DNA of 64,000 nucleotides from Heterocephalus glaber (taxonomy: Eukaryota; Chordata; Mammalia; Rodentia; Bathyergidae), in NCBI RefSeq assembly GCF_000247695.1, contig NW_004624747.1, forward strand, positions 13,792,305 to 13,856,304, given 5' to 3'. The notes beneath the pieces are model-generated. The model did not search any database, was not told the origin of the DNA, and saw nothing but the letters and a program-made list of their open reading frames with translations. Below are positions 23,851 through 36,165 of this stretch, one piece after another. Position 1 is the stretch's first letter; each line of letters begins with the position of its first letter. Made by a program: the position numbers and the translations under genes.

Positions 23851-26800
23851 TAAGTGAAAATCTGACTTTCCGAGGGAGCTGCATGGATGCATGGCTTACA
23901 GAGCCAAGGTGGGAGGGTGGGGGGAGTGCGGCGAGGGAAGCTGCCGATCTGCTTGCATTCAGAAAGCACTCTACCAGTTTGGGCTTTGATGGGCTAGACT
24001 GTTAATATTCTCATCTCACAGTATTTAAGATACCTGTTCCTGTCCGTGGCATCCTAATTGTCAATTTGGTACTTTGGGTTAGTTTTTCAGTCTTTGGTCT
24101 TCTCTTAGGGCGAGGAGAGAGTGGGAGATTTCTAGCAGTGCAGATCTTTGGTCAAAAAGGAACCATGCAGGAGTTAAGATGAGCTGCCCATTTATCTCCA
24201 TCTATATATCTGTCTCAAGTGGGTGGATGGTTGCTATCTTGGCTGTATGGGAAGAATCCTAAAAACCGTGTCTCATAAGCTAGAGGTTTCCTGATGGGTT
24301 TAACTGAGCTGCAAGTGGCTGAACTAGAGCTCTAACAGAGAGATGATGCTCGGCTCCTCTCCAAGTATGCTGCAAGATCAGGGATCTGGCAGCTGAGCCT
24401 CTCTGAGCTGGGAGAGCACAGGCGGGCAGAGAAAGCCCCGTTACTGTGAGCCACCAGGAGGGAGTGTGATACAGCCAAGACACTGATTCACAGAAACTGA
24501 GCTTTAAAGGAAAAAGAAAAGAGAAAAGAAAAACCAAACAAACCAGACTAGCAAGTAGAAATAAAAATATCATGGTAAACCTCTTGACTTAGTAGGTCTT
24601 TTTTCATTCTTATCAAAGCTATTGAAAAACGCATTAGCACGGTGCTTAGCTTGGAGGGTCCTGCCTCCCAGCCTTCTAGAATTTCTGAAAATGCAGTAGT
24701 AGTCTGTGGATGTGGGAGCTCGATGACATTCTATTTTCAGAGGAGCAAGTTCACCAGGAAGGTTTTAATTAGCTACGTTATTGCCCAGATGCCCTGGCTC
24801 CCTCACTTTGAGGCTCTTGGGGGTAATGTTGGGTAATTAGTTGCTGCCCTCTTAGAGACAAGCAGAATTTGATTTTCTCCTTGGCAGCTTTCTCTCCCTA
24901 TTTGCTGTGTTCGTAGCTTAGATATTGATTTGAAGGGATGTTGTATTGGTTCCTGGGTGGTGTCTCCCCATGGGTACTCTTTTGACAGTAAGGTTCCTGA
25001 AAAGGTTTAAGATTTTTATGGGGGAACTGGGCATTTGATGTGAGATAGGATTGTGGGCTATGACTGAATTCAAGAGAATTGGTTATGTTGAAAGATGTTG
25101 AGCTGCTCTTTATTCCTTTGACTGAAGTCTGTGCTTAAATTCAGGTGGATTTTGAAGGTTTTGGGTTTCAGACTGATTTGCTCCACCACCCAAAGCAATC
25201 TGGGTGATGGTAGGAGAAGCAGCAATCTAACTAGCTGTTGAATGTGCTGTCGGATGGGTCTGAGATGGCCCAGCAAGGCTGGGAGGTTTTGCTTTGGCAT
25301 TGAAGAGCAGGGCAGGAGTGGAGGCCCAATGGTAAAGGATGCGTGGTTAGTGGGCAGTATAACCTTGACACACACAGCACACTGAAGGTCACAAATCGAA
25401 CCAGAAGGAGATGTGTGGGGACTTGTAGTTCTGGTTAATAATGGTGGGCTGACTCAGTCAGAATGAAAGCTCACTTTGGGTGTTCATCAGTGATCTGAAA
25501 ACCAGAGGAGGACATGGGGGAGTTAGATTTTAGGGGCAGAAGGAGAATGATGTGGAACATCCTAGGCACTGCAATTAATCTGATGGAGTATGTGATTAAT
25601 TGCTTATTTTTCAGGAAGACTCATTGCATCTTTTTGCTTCTCACAGAAAGCTCAGTTATGGGAGTTCTCTGACGGGGCATCTCAGTATTAAGGCCCAGGT
25701 ACTAGATAAATATTAGTTGATTTAATTTACTCACAATGCTTTCTCTCAGAATGTGTTTACATTGTTTACTGTACTAGAAGATTTGCTATTTCACTTTCGG
25801 TAGTTTGAAATATCTCTCTAGGGCATCAAATGAGCTTCCATTTGTGCCCCAACAGAATGTTTAATAAGATTTTCATAAAAAAATCCGTAGAAACAAAATC
25901 ATGGATCTGTTATCTGGAATATGGAATTGGAGTATTCCTATCTTTGGGGAACTTTAATGTCTTTTCTATGACAGTTTGGGGTTGGAATCGGAGATGTTTT
26001 TTCATCTTACGTCTCATTGTGTGATGTTGCTGTTGGACTTGGCCACTCTATTGAGGGCAGCTCTGTGGTGCCTACGGCATCATTTTAGAAATTCGCTCCA
26101 CCTGTTGGATGTAGGTTACCCTGGACATGTTAGATTATAATGAATTAGAAATTCAATAAGTGAGAGGCAGTGATGAAATTGCTTAGCAGCTCCTGCAGTT
26201 TTATTGGCATAGAGATAGAAAATTAATTGGTAGGGGGAGGCATTTCCTGGGGATGTCACCTTTGCCATCCAGTGACCTCAGATTTCTTCCCAAGCCCCTC
26301 CCTGCACTGTTTTCAGTGCCACAGATTCTTGTTTACACACGTTGATTACCTGTGCTGTTCCTCACTCTTCACACCACTGAGGAACTGCAGGTGCCTCTGC
26401 ACTGTGCTAGGCAAATTGACCCCAAACTTGTTACCAGTGGATTGAATGAAACATTCAGAGGTGGAGCTGAATGAGTAAGGAATTTTCCAAGACTATGGCT
26501 ATGAGAATGATTTTTTATTGTGATTGCTCCTCATTTTTTAGGATCCTTTTTTGGTGGGGTACCCCAGACTATTTTTAATAGTTGAGTGTATTATTATTTT
26601 AGGTGTATCAAGAATCTTGATTTCAGCATTTCTGAAATGAGTTCCTTGCCACATGAATTGCTGAGATCAGAAGAGGCTATCGAGAACCAGGTTTTTCTTT
26701 GGGATGGGACTGGGGTAAAGTTAATTTGGAGAGTCCCTGGTCCCCTTTTCCTGTGTCTTCAGTATTCCTTTGAGCTTCTGTTTGCTTGAACTTCACAATA

Positions 26801-27299
26801 GCAGGGTAGTAACAGAAATCAGTGTGTTAAAGGTTTAAAAATAAAATGAACCCCAGCAGCCTTTCCTCTCCTGTCAGCATGGGGTACATTTCTTTCTCCT
26901 TCCTCCTAGATTGAGGCACTGCCTTATTTAAGCTTTGCTGAAACAAGTGCATTTCTGCAAACCTTCAATATAAACTCTACAAGGTAAAAATGAGTTGGCT
27001 GTATATTTTTTGTTAGTTCTGCCCCTGACGGTTCTCTGCTTTTGGAGATGTTGCTAGTTTTGGAAGAGCAATGAGATCTCAGTGAGACTGGATTGGTGGG
27101 ATGATGGTGGGCTGTTTTAGGAAGGGGGCTCTCTAATCTTTTAACTCGGGCCTTTTCCTTTTGGGTGAATCTGAAAATGTACTGATTGTATCAGATATTC
27201 AGACATGGCAGAAGAATGAAGTGTGGCTGCCCCCACTTCCTTCCCAAATTTTAGAAGAACTACCTTTTGGTACCTCTTCCTTGCTCTATTGGGCTTCTT

Positions 27300-27430
27300 C
27301 GCATGCCAGTTTCATCAACTGTAAAGTGGGGTAACAATAATACCTTTCTATAGGGTGGTTGGGAAGATTAAATGAAATATATAGAGCACTTTTCACTGGC
27401 ACATGAAAGCCTTAAAAATGTTCCTGTAAT
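27300..27430 (-). mobile_element. MIR SINE fossil, antisense
   Basis: TCATCAACTGTAAAGTGGGG, AATAATACCTTTCTATAGGG and GATTAAATGAAATATATAG follow reversed MIR. Confidence 0.65.
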
Positions 27431-28129
27431 TTGTTATTACTAATACACTAGCCTGTTTTTGTGTAGTGTCCTATATATACCAAGAACATATGGAAAGAAC
27501 TCAGCAATAATTAGGTAGTCCAAAGTCATGTCTTACCTGAAATCTATCTTCCCAGGCCTTAGGAATTTTCTCCTGGAAGGGCTTGAATGTCCCAACCAAC
27601 CACAAACGTTAATATGCACCTGTCAAATACCTGTTGGTAAAAGGTGATTGAGGGACAGATAAAAGGTTCAGTCCCAGAATGAGCATCTCCCCATCAAACT
27701 GAGCATGTTGAAGGTGATTTGTGGAAACTTCAGAGAACACAAAGCAGACACTTTTGCTGCAGAATAGCACAGTATGAATTGGACACTCAACTGCTTTAGG
27801 AAAGTCAGCAGAGTAAGGTAAAATCTGACGAGGGGGCACTTAATGGGTAATACCAATTCACAGTTCCTGCTGGATGAGAGTGATGATTCTTTTCAGAATG
27901 TCTGTTTATCCTCCTATATGCACAGGGATCTCTAGGGCAGGGCTGGGTCTTATTCATCTTGATTTTCCTGAAGCACAGTACACTGTACGCCCTCAGTTAT
28001 TATGCATGCTGGAACTGAACTTATCAGTGTAGTAATGGAAGGTAAGATTTTTGTGTTTGCTCCTTAAAAGACAGTGGATTTGGATCAGCAGAGAGGAAAG
28101 TGGAAAGAATTTCAGGTGGACAGAGTGAT

Positions 28130-28378
28130 AACAACAGCCTATCTTTCCAGGGCACCAACTCTGTACCGGTCTCCATTCCAAGCACTTTATACACTTTATA
28201 ACTCATTTAAACTACACAGCAGCCCAAGAAGAAGGTACCACCATCATTTTCATCTTATGTGTGAGGCAACTGAAGCATGGAGAGATTGAGCAACTTGCCC
28301 AAAGTCATGTGGCTCAGCTAGGGCTTGAGCCCAGGCACTGTGGCTCCAGAGTCTCTTGGCCACTGTGCTATGCTGCTA
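28130..28378 (+). mobile_element. MIR SINE fossil, near complete
   Basis: CAAGCACTTTATACACTTTA, GAGGCAACTGAAGCATGGAG, ACTTGCCCAAAGTCATGTGG and GCTTGAGCCCAGGCACTGTG span the element. Confidence 0.82.
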
Positions 28379-28574
28379 AGTATAAAGGCCACAGGTGGGA
28401 AGATATAGGGAATTTGTATAGGGTAAAGTGGAGGACTTTGTGGGGGAATGAAGAGCCATGAGATTGGGGCAGAGTAGGGTGAAAGCTGACAGGCGGGTCT
28501 AAATGCTGGCTTTTGTTTAGTGTGTCAGTGGGTTTGTTGTATAGTTCTTGCATTTGTCTGGTTTCCTCTAACTT

Positions 28575-28614
28575 GTGCATGTGTGTATGTGTGTGTATAT
28601 GTGTACATACATAA
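28575..28614 (+). repeat. short GT-rich simple repeat
   Basis: An imperfect TG repeat with TA and CA interruptions (TGTGTGTATGTGTGTGTATA). Confidence 0.8.
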
Positions 28615-29479
28615 AAAAATGCTTGTATCCTCTCTCCCTAAGAGTTCTTATTTGCTGGAGCAGAAGCTCAGTGAGGACAGGGAACCTCATTGACATTCTT
28701 TCCACCATGTCCACAAGCTGCTCAATAGGCATTTGGCAAACCGATCCCAATCAATTTATGGCTGCAGATCTCAAGTTCTTGATGACTGTAAGGTCTGTGT
28801 CTCCTTAATCATAGTTCTGTACTTCCAGTTGCCTTCCATTTTGCCCTTAATGGCTTGTTCTAGTGGAAGATGGCCTGAATTCTCCAATCAGTCCTACTTC
28901 CTTTTTATTGAAATACTTGGCAGATGGGAGGATTTTCCCTTAAAAATTGTTTACCTTCCACCTTCAGTTGAAGGCTCTTTGATATTATGCTTGCTACCCA
29001 AAGCCTTATCACAGAGTCTCATTTATGATTTGATTTTTTCGTTAGTGATAATGATAGCATCTTTTCTGGTACCCAAAGGTACACAGTTGCTGTATTTCCC
29101 CAGTACAGATAGCTCGATAACTGAGGGTACTGCCCTCAAGTCGCTTATGTTGTTTCTATTCTTTTGTTCTCTGGATCATGAGTTTACATTTATTCTGTGT
29201 GTTCCATTGGGCTTTCTCCTCTCTTGCACATTCAGTTTCTTCTTTCTCCTAGTCAAGCACATTTTGTTCTCCTACTTGCCTTATTTTGTTCTCTATTTAG
29301 ACTGTGCGTGCTGCCACACAGCCCTGGCAGGACCATTCTACCGCCTTCTCACTTGTCTTAAAGATACCTTTAGGAAATAGAGTCCAAGCAATCCTATCCC
29401 AATCCTAAAGATTAGGCTCTAAGAGATCTGTCAAGTGTGTGTTTTGCTGGCCTACACATGCTAATTTGCATGGTTGCCT

Positions 29480-30480
29480 CGGATCCCTAAAGAAGACAGT
29501 TATTGGCTTAACTGGTGGTACATGTTCTGTGCCAGGCTGGCAACTAACTCCTCCACTGCCTAAGTGAATGTCTCTCAATTCTCTGCTTTACTTGCCTTTT
29601 ATCTCCTGACCTCTCTCTGACAACCTGCCTAAAGAATGGTGTACACTCACTGCCTTTTTTTCCACTCCTACAATACTTCTGAAATGACTGGCTCCAAAGC
29701 CTCTGATTACACTCAATCAACAAATCTAGTGATTTCTACCTTACTATGTATACCATTAATTGCTACATTCCTTCTGGACAGCGTCTACTTTGTTCTTTTC
29801 TGTATCATGGGTACTTGGTTTTCCTCCTACCTGTCTTTGACTGCCACTCTCACTCTTTTGTGGTTGCTGTCTTGGTTTTAGGTCCTTGGTGTACCATGCC
29901 CCGGTTCTCTGTGATTTTATCCAGTTCCCTGACTTTAACTCCCACTTCCCCTTGCCTTCTTCCTCATTTTATTTAAGAAACTACCACTTTCTCTACCCTT
30001 CCAGGCAAGAAAATAGTAATCTTAAACTGTTCTTCTGCCTTCCCTGTCATCCCAAGTTACACTTCAGATGTCACTTGCAACCATGTCCATTGTTCTGTCC
30101 TCGTTGTCACCCCTGATGGACTTTTGCTTGGACTATTGCAGTAGCATTTTAACAATTCCTCTGCCTCTAGTTTTTCTGGCTGTATTCCCTTCTCCACAGA
30201 GGGTGGAATTCTTCCAAAGCATAGGTTGGATGATGTAATTTGCTTGCTGAGACCTTCAACAGCAACCCAGTGTGCAGAGAATTAATGGCCTCTCCTGAAC
30301 TTGACATTCAAGCCTGGTACACAAGGGCCCTAGCCTGCCTTTTCAGTTGTACCTCCTTCTTGTCCCCTATATCCTGCCAAACTGCCAAGGCTCATTGAGG
30401 ACAGGACCATTTTTTCAGTTTTTGGGTCTGAAACAGTGTTTTGCCCTGGCAGGTCTAACATTTGTTGAATTAAATTAGAC
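29480..30480. mobile_element. L2 LINE fossil
   Basis: GGACTATTGCAGTAGCATTT, GGATGATGTAATTTGCTTGC and TGACATTCAAGCCTGGTACA are typical of degenerate L2. No open frame survives. Confidence 0.6.
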
Positions 30481-30529
30481 TAAAGTGGCCAGAGATTATG
30501 CCAATTCCTTATGCCCTTATACACAGTTC

Positions 30530-30800
30530 AAACAGCTGCTAATGAAAGCTCTCATCTGTTGAGCACCTCCTGTGTGCCCAGAACTTTTTATTCTGAGAGC
30601 TTTATATACATTATCTCATCAAGTCCTCACAATATCACAGTAGCTCTGCAAGGTAGCTGGTATTATTTCCATTTTCCAGATGAGGACACTAAAGCTAGGA
30701 AAGGTTAAGTTTTTTTCCCTGAGACTTTGCAGGTAGTAATAAGTCTAAGACTTGGACCCATATCTCATTGGTTCTAGATCCCTGTACTCTCTACCCTACC
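30530..30800 (+). mobile_element. MIR SINE fossil, near complete
   Basis: TTGAGCACCTCCTGTGTGCC, CATTATCTCATCAAGTCCTC and CATTTTCCAGATGAGGACAC are diagnostic. A more decayed MIR-like stretch follows to about 31010. Confidence 0.85.
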
Positions 30801-31089
30801 TCTAACAATCATGACTTTGCTAGGTTATTGGACAATGGTCAAGGTAAGAGTGGCTTTTCTAGAGTTTACTCTGTAGCGGGGTTCATCCTAAGTGCTTAGC
30901 AAGCATTCTTACTTAGTCCCAGTAATATTATTTTAGAGACAAGAAAGTTAGTGTTCGTGAAGTTTGGATTACTTCTGAAGGTCACATAGTTTGGTAGAGG
31001 GTAGCCAACTTTTTCAAACTTTCAGCGTGGGAGCTGATTGAAACATTATTTTGGGGGACAAATTGTAGCATACCCACTAAAAGTCCAAG

Positions 31090-31290
31090 TTGAGTCAGTG
31101 GCACATACTTGTAATCCCAGCTATTTGGGGGCTGAGGCAGAGGATTGCAAGTTTGAGGCTAGCCTGGACAACAGGCTCAAATACCTTGTCTCAAAATAAA
31201 ATGAAAAAAGGCCTGGGGGTGTAGCTCACTGGTGGAGTGCTTGCCTAGTATGTATGAGGTCCAGGGTTCAATCCCCAGTACCAGCAAAAA
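31090..31290 (+). mobile_element. B1-dID SINE
   Basis: B1 half (ACTTGTAATCCCAGCTATTT) and ID half (GGGTGTAGCTCACTGGTGGA, GGGTTCAATCCCCAGTACC) are both readable. Confidence 0.9.
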
Positions 31291-31309
31291 CAAGAAGGAA
31301 AATAAAAAG

Positions 31310-31430
31310 ATCCTGGTTTTGGAATGAAATAGACATGGGTTCACATCTAGGCTCTGCCCCTTGCCTATTGTGTGAATGAGGCGTTTAAATTCATTTAGCC
31401 TCGATTCCCTCATCTCTAAAGTGGAAGGTG
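31310..31430 (-). mobile_element. MIR SINE fossil, antisense
   Basis: GGTTCACATCTAGGCTCTGC, TTGTGTGAATGAGGCGTTTA and CCCTCATCTCTAAAGTGGAA follow reversed MIR. Confidence 0.75.
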
Positions 31431-32008
31431 TACCTGGACCCATCTGAGGCCTCCTATGGAGTGTGTGAACACTTAGCATCAACTCCAGAGTAGAGGCGGT
31501 GTTCATGTCAGTTATTGTTATTTAGGGGCAAGGATGGGGCTAGGGTGCTTTTGGATCTCCTTTTCTCCCTGCTTCCACTTTATAAAGACATCTTGCTGCT
31601 TTCTACCCATTGAGTGAATCAGGCTCCACATGGGGTGCCTGACAGATGTCTAATATCTCTATCCAATATTTTACTCTGAGTGGAGTCCATGATGTGTTGG
31701 GAAACCTGCATTTCTCATAAAATGCTCTTGAGGCTTCTAGCAGGATCCAGTTCCAGTGGGAACTGTGCACTGTGCCCAGCAATAGAAGCCACAAGCTCCA
31801 ACCCATCCTCAGGAGCTTAAGTGTCCCTTGGACAGGAGAGTATATGTGTCATTGTGATGTTGCAGTTCTGGAACCAGTGCAGGTCATTTTCAGTGCAGGG
31901 GTCAGAAAGCCTTTTGAGGCAGCATCGACACCATACACTTCTCATTTTGAATTCGTTTGTCCCACTGTGACCTTTTAACTGTAGCTGCCTGGGGCCCAGA
32001 AGTGCCAG

Positions 32009-32237
32009 CACTCCTCCCTCCCTTCCTCTCTCTGTCTCTCCCTTTCTTCCTTTCTTCCCACCTTCCCTCTATCATCTATCTCTCTCTCCTCCTTCCTCTC
32101 TTTTTTCTTTCTTCCCTCCTTCCCTCTATCATCTGTGTATCTGTCTATCTCTCTCCTCCCTCCTTCTCTCTCTCTTTCTTCCCTCCCCCCTCTTCTTTCT
32201 CTTTCTTTCCTCCCTTTTCTTTCATCTTTCTCTAGCC
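32009..32237 (+). repeat. polypyrimidine (C/T) tract with 57-bp internal repeat
   Basis: Nearly all C and T for about 230 bases. CCTTCCCTCTATCATCT occurs at 32061 and again at 32118, giving a 57-bp period. Confidence 0.92.
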
Positions 32238-32699
32238 TGTGAGTTCCCAGTGAACAGAAAGTACACTGAAATAGCAGGAGCTCCTGGATCTCTGGGGAAC
32301 ATGGTCAGAGCTGAGGTTGGCTCCTTAACTCTCGACTTGGCTCTGTGCTGAGTAGGAAAGCTCTGTGGGGTTTTGAGTAGGGACATGAAGTATCTGGTTC
32401 TCATTTTACAAAGGGTCCCTCTGACCCTTGCTGGAGGAGGGAGATCAGAGGGACAAGAGCTGGAGTCAGGGAAATAAGCTAGGTTGTTGTCCTCAACCAG
32501 GCAGGAAGTGGAAATACATCAATGAAATTAACCTGCCAAGCTGGGCACTGGCTTAGCAGTGAGAACTGTAGTAAAAGTCACATGTGTAGGTATACTTTTA
32601 TTAATAGCATGATTTTTGATAAGTGGTTTTAGAGCTACATATTAATCATACTAAAGCAAATGCTCTAATTCATCTGGAGACCACTGCTGGTAGTGTGTA

Positions 32700-32760
32700 T
32701 CAGTGTGCATATATGTAGGAGTGTGAGTGTGTGCGAGTGCATGCATGTGTGTGTGTGTTG
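32700..32760 (+). repeat. GT-rich simple repeat
   Basis: Imperfect TG/CATG repeat ending in six TG units. Confidence 0.75.
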
Positions 32761-34234
32761 CTTCAAACCTAGACTCTGAAACTCTTTAGGAGACCAGTGT
32801 TTTTGATATTTTCAAGGACTCAATTGAAAAATGTTGTATATTTTTAAATGGGCTTATAAAGTTAGTTCATAAATTTCAGGATGCACAATCTTAAAAGGCG
32901 ATATATTTTTGGAAACAGGATGCTGATGGATTTTTTATCTTTTGCTCCATGTTACATCTTGTGGTTGCATGTATTTTTAGTGCCGTTGGCCACAATTAAG
33001 GTGAGGCCCTCAGCTGAGCTAATTTTGATTACTCTCATTTTAGCACTGAGCATACGCTCTTGGCTATCTCAAGAATGTCTTTGACTCCTGATCTATGATT
33101 TGGCAGCATATTTTGTAGGCATGGGGTCCTCTTAGGGAATTAATGCATGACTTGATGTTTACACATGATCTTAATCATTAAGGTGGAGATTAAAGAGCAC
33201 CCAACATATATACATGCTTGTAGGATGGAAGTATACATTCTTTTTTCTATGTATTCTTTTTTGATTTGAAGTATTCTAGTAATAGCTTTATTTGGGGAGT
33301 TTTTTGAGTTATGTGGATTATTATAGGCACATCATTGGAAAAACTGCATTTTGTCATTTTTTACTTAAATTGTTGAGGTTTCCCATGAAGCAATTTTTAG
33401 GTCACATGTAATACATTTTAAGAAAATATGTTCTGCACTGCAGGGTTATTGGCCAACCCTACTCTTCCATCTGTGTCATGTACCATTGCTTCTCCTGATT
33501 CTCTTTGGGCCTCTAATTATGAAGCAGATGTATATATCAGGAAGAAACGTTGATTTCAGAGTAAATTTTTCTAGAAAATAGAAGCTGGGGAAAAAAAAGG
33601 AAAACCCAAACTTGGTTTTATGCTGGAAGAGACAGCACTGCTGTGTGTGGGCGGTGGCTGCATGCACCCGCTGCTCAGAAGTGCCGCTTCTCTCCATGGG
33701 GACAACTGCCTGTATATCCGAGATGTGGCCAAGAGGAGTAGGCAAGCAATGTGTGGGCAAGCTGCGTGTTCTTTTATTAGCATCCTCATTGTACTGCATC
33801 TCATCAAGCCCGGAGCATGAACTGGTCTGGGCATCTAACATCTATCCTGTTTCCCATTTAATTACCCCCCTGAGCCACCAAGTGATGGAGGGAGAGTTGC
33901 TTTTGTGTGGGGGTTGAGCTATTTCTAGGGGTGGTGCTGGACCAAACTGGCTTGTGCGTGTCCTTGGGTCACCAGGCTGTCCTGAGCTGCGGTTTAGTGT
34001 TGGACGCAGGCAGTGGAAGAGCTCACTTCCTCTCACATGACCCACTCTCCTTTTCTTCCTTGACCTTGCCCTTCTGAGCATCTGGAGCACTTTTCCTGGG
34101 TCTGTCCAAAGCTGTACAGCTAAGAAGTACCAGAGTGGAGATTTGAACTCATGGCTATTGATTGAAGATTCTGTTCTTTGAGCCCCTAGCCATACTGCCT
34201 GGTACCCAGTCACAAATCATCCTCATGCGCACAG

Positions 34235-34385
34235 TCTGTAGGGTCAAGTCTTCCATAGCCTTAGTGCCATGGGGGTAATAATACCTACCTCATAAGATTG
34301 TAGGGAGGTAATCTGTAAAGGATAAGCACAGTACCTGGCATGTAGTAAGTGCTTGATAAATGTGCACTACTGCTCATGTTAACGG
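34235..34385 (-). mobile_element. MIR SINE fossil, antisense
   Basis: GGGGGTAATAATACCTACCT and CACAGTACCTGGCATGTAGT followed by AAGTGCTTGATAAATG are reversed MIR. Confidence 0.78.
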
Positions 34386-34466
34386 CAGTGGCATTAGTTC
34401 TGTCTCCTAGATTGTTACTTTCTTGAAGTCCGGAGTTGTGGCTTCCTTTAGTTTATACCCCTTACA

Positions 34467-34909
34467 GCAGGGTTTCTCAGCTTGACACTATTGACATTTT
34501 GGGATGGATAATTCTCTCCTCTTTTTAAATTTTTGGTAGGGTATACTGGGATTGAACCTGGGGTCCCTCACATGCTAGGCAGCTTTACCATTGAGCTACA
34601 TCACCAGCCCTTTTCATTTTGAGGTTGGGTCTTGCTAAGTTGCGTGGGCTGGCCTTGAACTTGCAATCCTCCTACCTCAGCTTCCTCAGTAGCTAGGATG
34701 AGAGGTATACAATACTGTGTCTGGCTTTGGGTTGGATAATTCTTATTGTGGAGGGTTGTTCTGTGCAGTATAATTGATTGTGTAGCATCTCTGGCTTTTA
34801 TTCACAGCATGTTAATAGCATTCCCATCCCTAGTCATGAAAATCAAGTCAGTCTCCAGATATTGCCAGATGTCCCTGGGGGCCAAAATTGTCCCTGGTTG
34901 AGAACCCTG
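34467..34909 (-). mobile_element. MER5A element, antisense, split by a B1-dID
   Basis: The left part (GGGTTTCTCAGCTTGACACT, ATTGACATTTTGGGATGG) and right part (GAAAATCAAGTCAGTCTCCA, AATTGTCCCTGGTTGAGAAC) are the two ends of one reversed MER5A. Confidence 0.82.
34516..34733 (-). mobile_element. antisense B1-dID SINE inside MER5A
   Basis: ID half (GGGATTGAACCTGGGGTCCC to ACATCACCAGCCC) and B1 half (GGTCTTGCTAAGTTGCGTGG, read with one mismatch) in reverse complement. GGATAATTCT at 34506-34515 and 34734-34743 is the target-site duplication. Confidence 0.88.
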
Positions 34910-35213
34910 GACAAAAAGTACTGCTCCTGGGGATCATAGGACTTTTATCTTCTCCCTTGTATATATTAACTCTCCCTTCACAGTAATAGAAAGAAGGTGG
35001 TCAAAAATTATTTGTTGAAGTTTGAGAATTTCAAGAATTTTGGAAGCCTTTTAGTTAGCAGGTAGGATCTGTCCCATGCCAGGGCAGTAGAACTTTTTAA
35101 TTAGATTGGTTTTTTCCTGTAGTTCTATACCACATTGCCCCAGCCTTAGAGCTGTTACAAGAGTTTTTGCAAACTTTACTTAAAGCAACAATAGTGTCAG
35201 CCTTTAAATAATG

Positions 35214-35336
35214 CCATGCCAGACAGCTTTACCATTGAGCTACATCACCAACCTTTTTAATTTTGAGGTAAGGTCTTGCTAAGTTCCTTGGGCTGGCCCT
35301 GAACTTGCAGTCCTCCTACCTCAGCCTATATAGCTG
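35214..35336 (-). mobile_element. antisense B1-dID SINE, truncated
   Basis: AGCTTTACCATTGAGCTACA, then AAGGTCTTGCTAAGTTCCTT and GCAGTCCTCCTACCTCAGCC. It shares unusual bases with the copy at 34516-34733. Confidence 0.8.
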
Positions 35337-35987
35337 CGGTGGTATATTTTAGGAAGATTTTAGACCAGCAAGTTGTTGCTTGAAGATCAGAGAGCTGTAT
35401 TTGGTGATACGTAGTTTGGTGGCTCTGAGGACAGTCTTGGATAGGACCCCTCAAGCTGTGATTTACATTAAGGTCAATTCTAGAATATTGCATTGATCAA
35501 CCGTAGTTTGCTGTTGCTTTGACAGTCAGAAGGATGGCTAATAAAAACTCTAGAAAAAAATGAATTGTGATAATATTTCAGAATGTCTGTTGGGATGTGG
35601 ATCTGTTTGCCTAAGACATACATTTGAGAGCTTGTCATTGATGCTCACAGTTCAATTACCTTAAGTGCCTATATGATGATTAAAGTTGAGCCATACCTGT
35701 GTTTAGTATATTTATTTTCTAGAAATGCAAAGAAATGTTATAGTATTTTAACTGACTTAGGACAGTCACTTAATCATTATCTCACACTTGTACCTTGCCT
35801 GGAAATTTATAGCCCACCATGATTAACAGTAAATTTGGGTTACCACCTGAGGAATGGCAGCGAGGCACTGTCACCAAATAGCGTGGCCAGAATGCCGCAT
35901 GGAACCCAAAGCTAAGTCTTACAATGAGTCTAAGTCTTTTAAATGTCTAGACTGTAGGTCACAAGCACTTTCTTCTAATTAGCACCA

Positions 35988-36165
35988 TGGTTCTCAATTT
36001 TGACTGTCCATTACAATCACTTGGGAACTTAATAAAACTGGTGCTGCCAGGGCCATACTCCCAGTCTGTCTGTCTCAGATTTAATTGGTCTGAGTTGACC
36101 CTGTACATCTGTGCTTGTTAAAACTCTCCAGGTAATGCTAACATGCAGCTGGGATGTGGACCAGG
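35988..36165 (-). mobile_element. MER3/MER20-like hAT remnant
   Basis: ATGGTTCTCAATTTTGACTG, CAATCACTTGGGAACTTAAT and TTGTTAAAACTCTCCAGGTA are typical of this group. The exact family was not resolved. Confidence 0.55.

Noticed and set aside
28568..28808. Short open frames near the GT repeat
   Set aside because: They start in TG/CA simple repeat (MHVCMCVYMCTYI-type text) and have no support.
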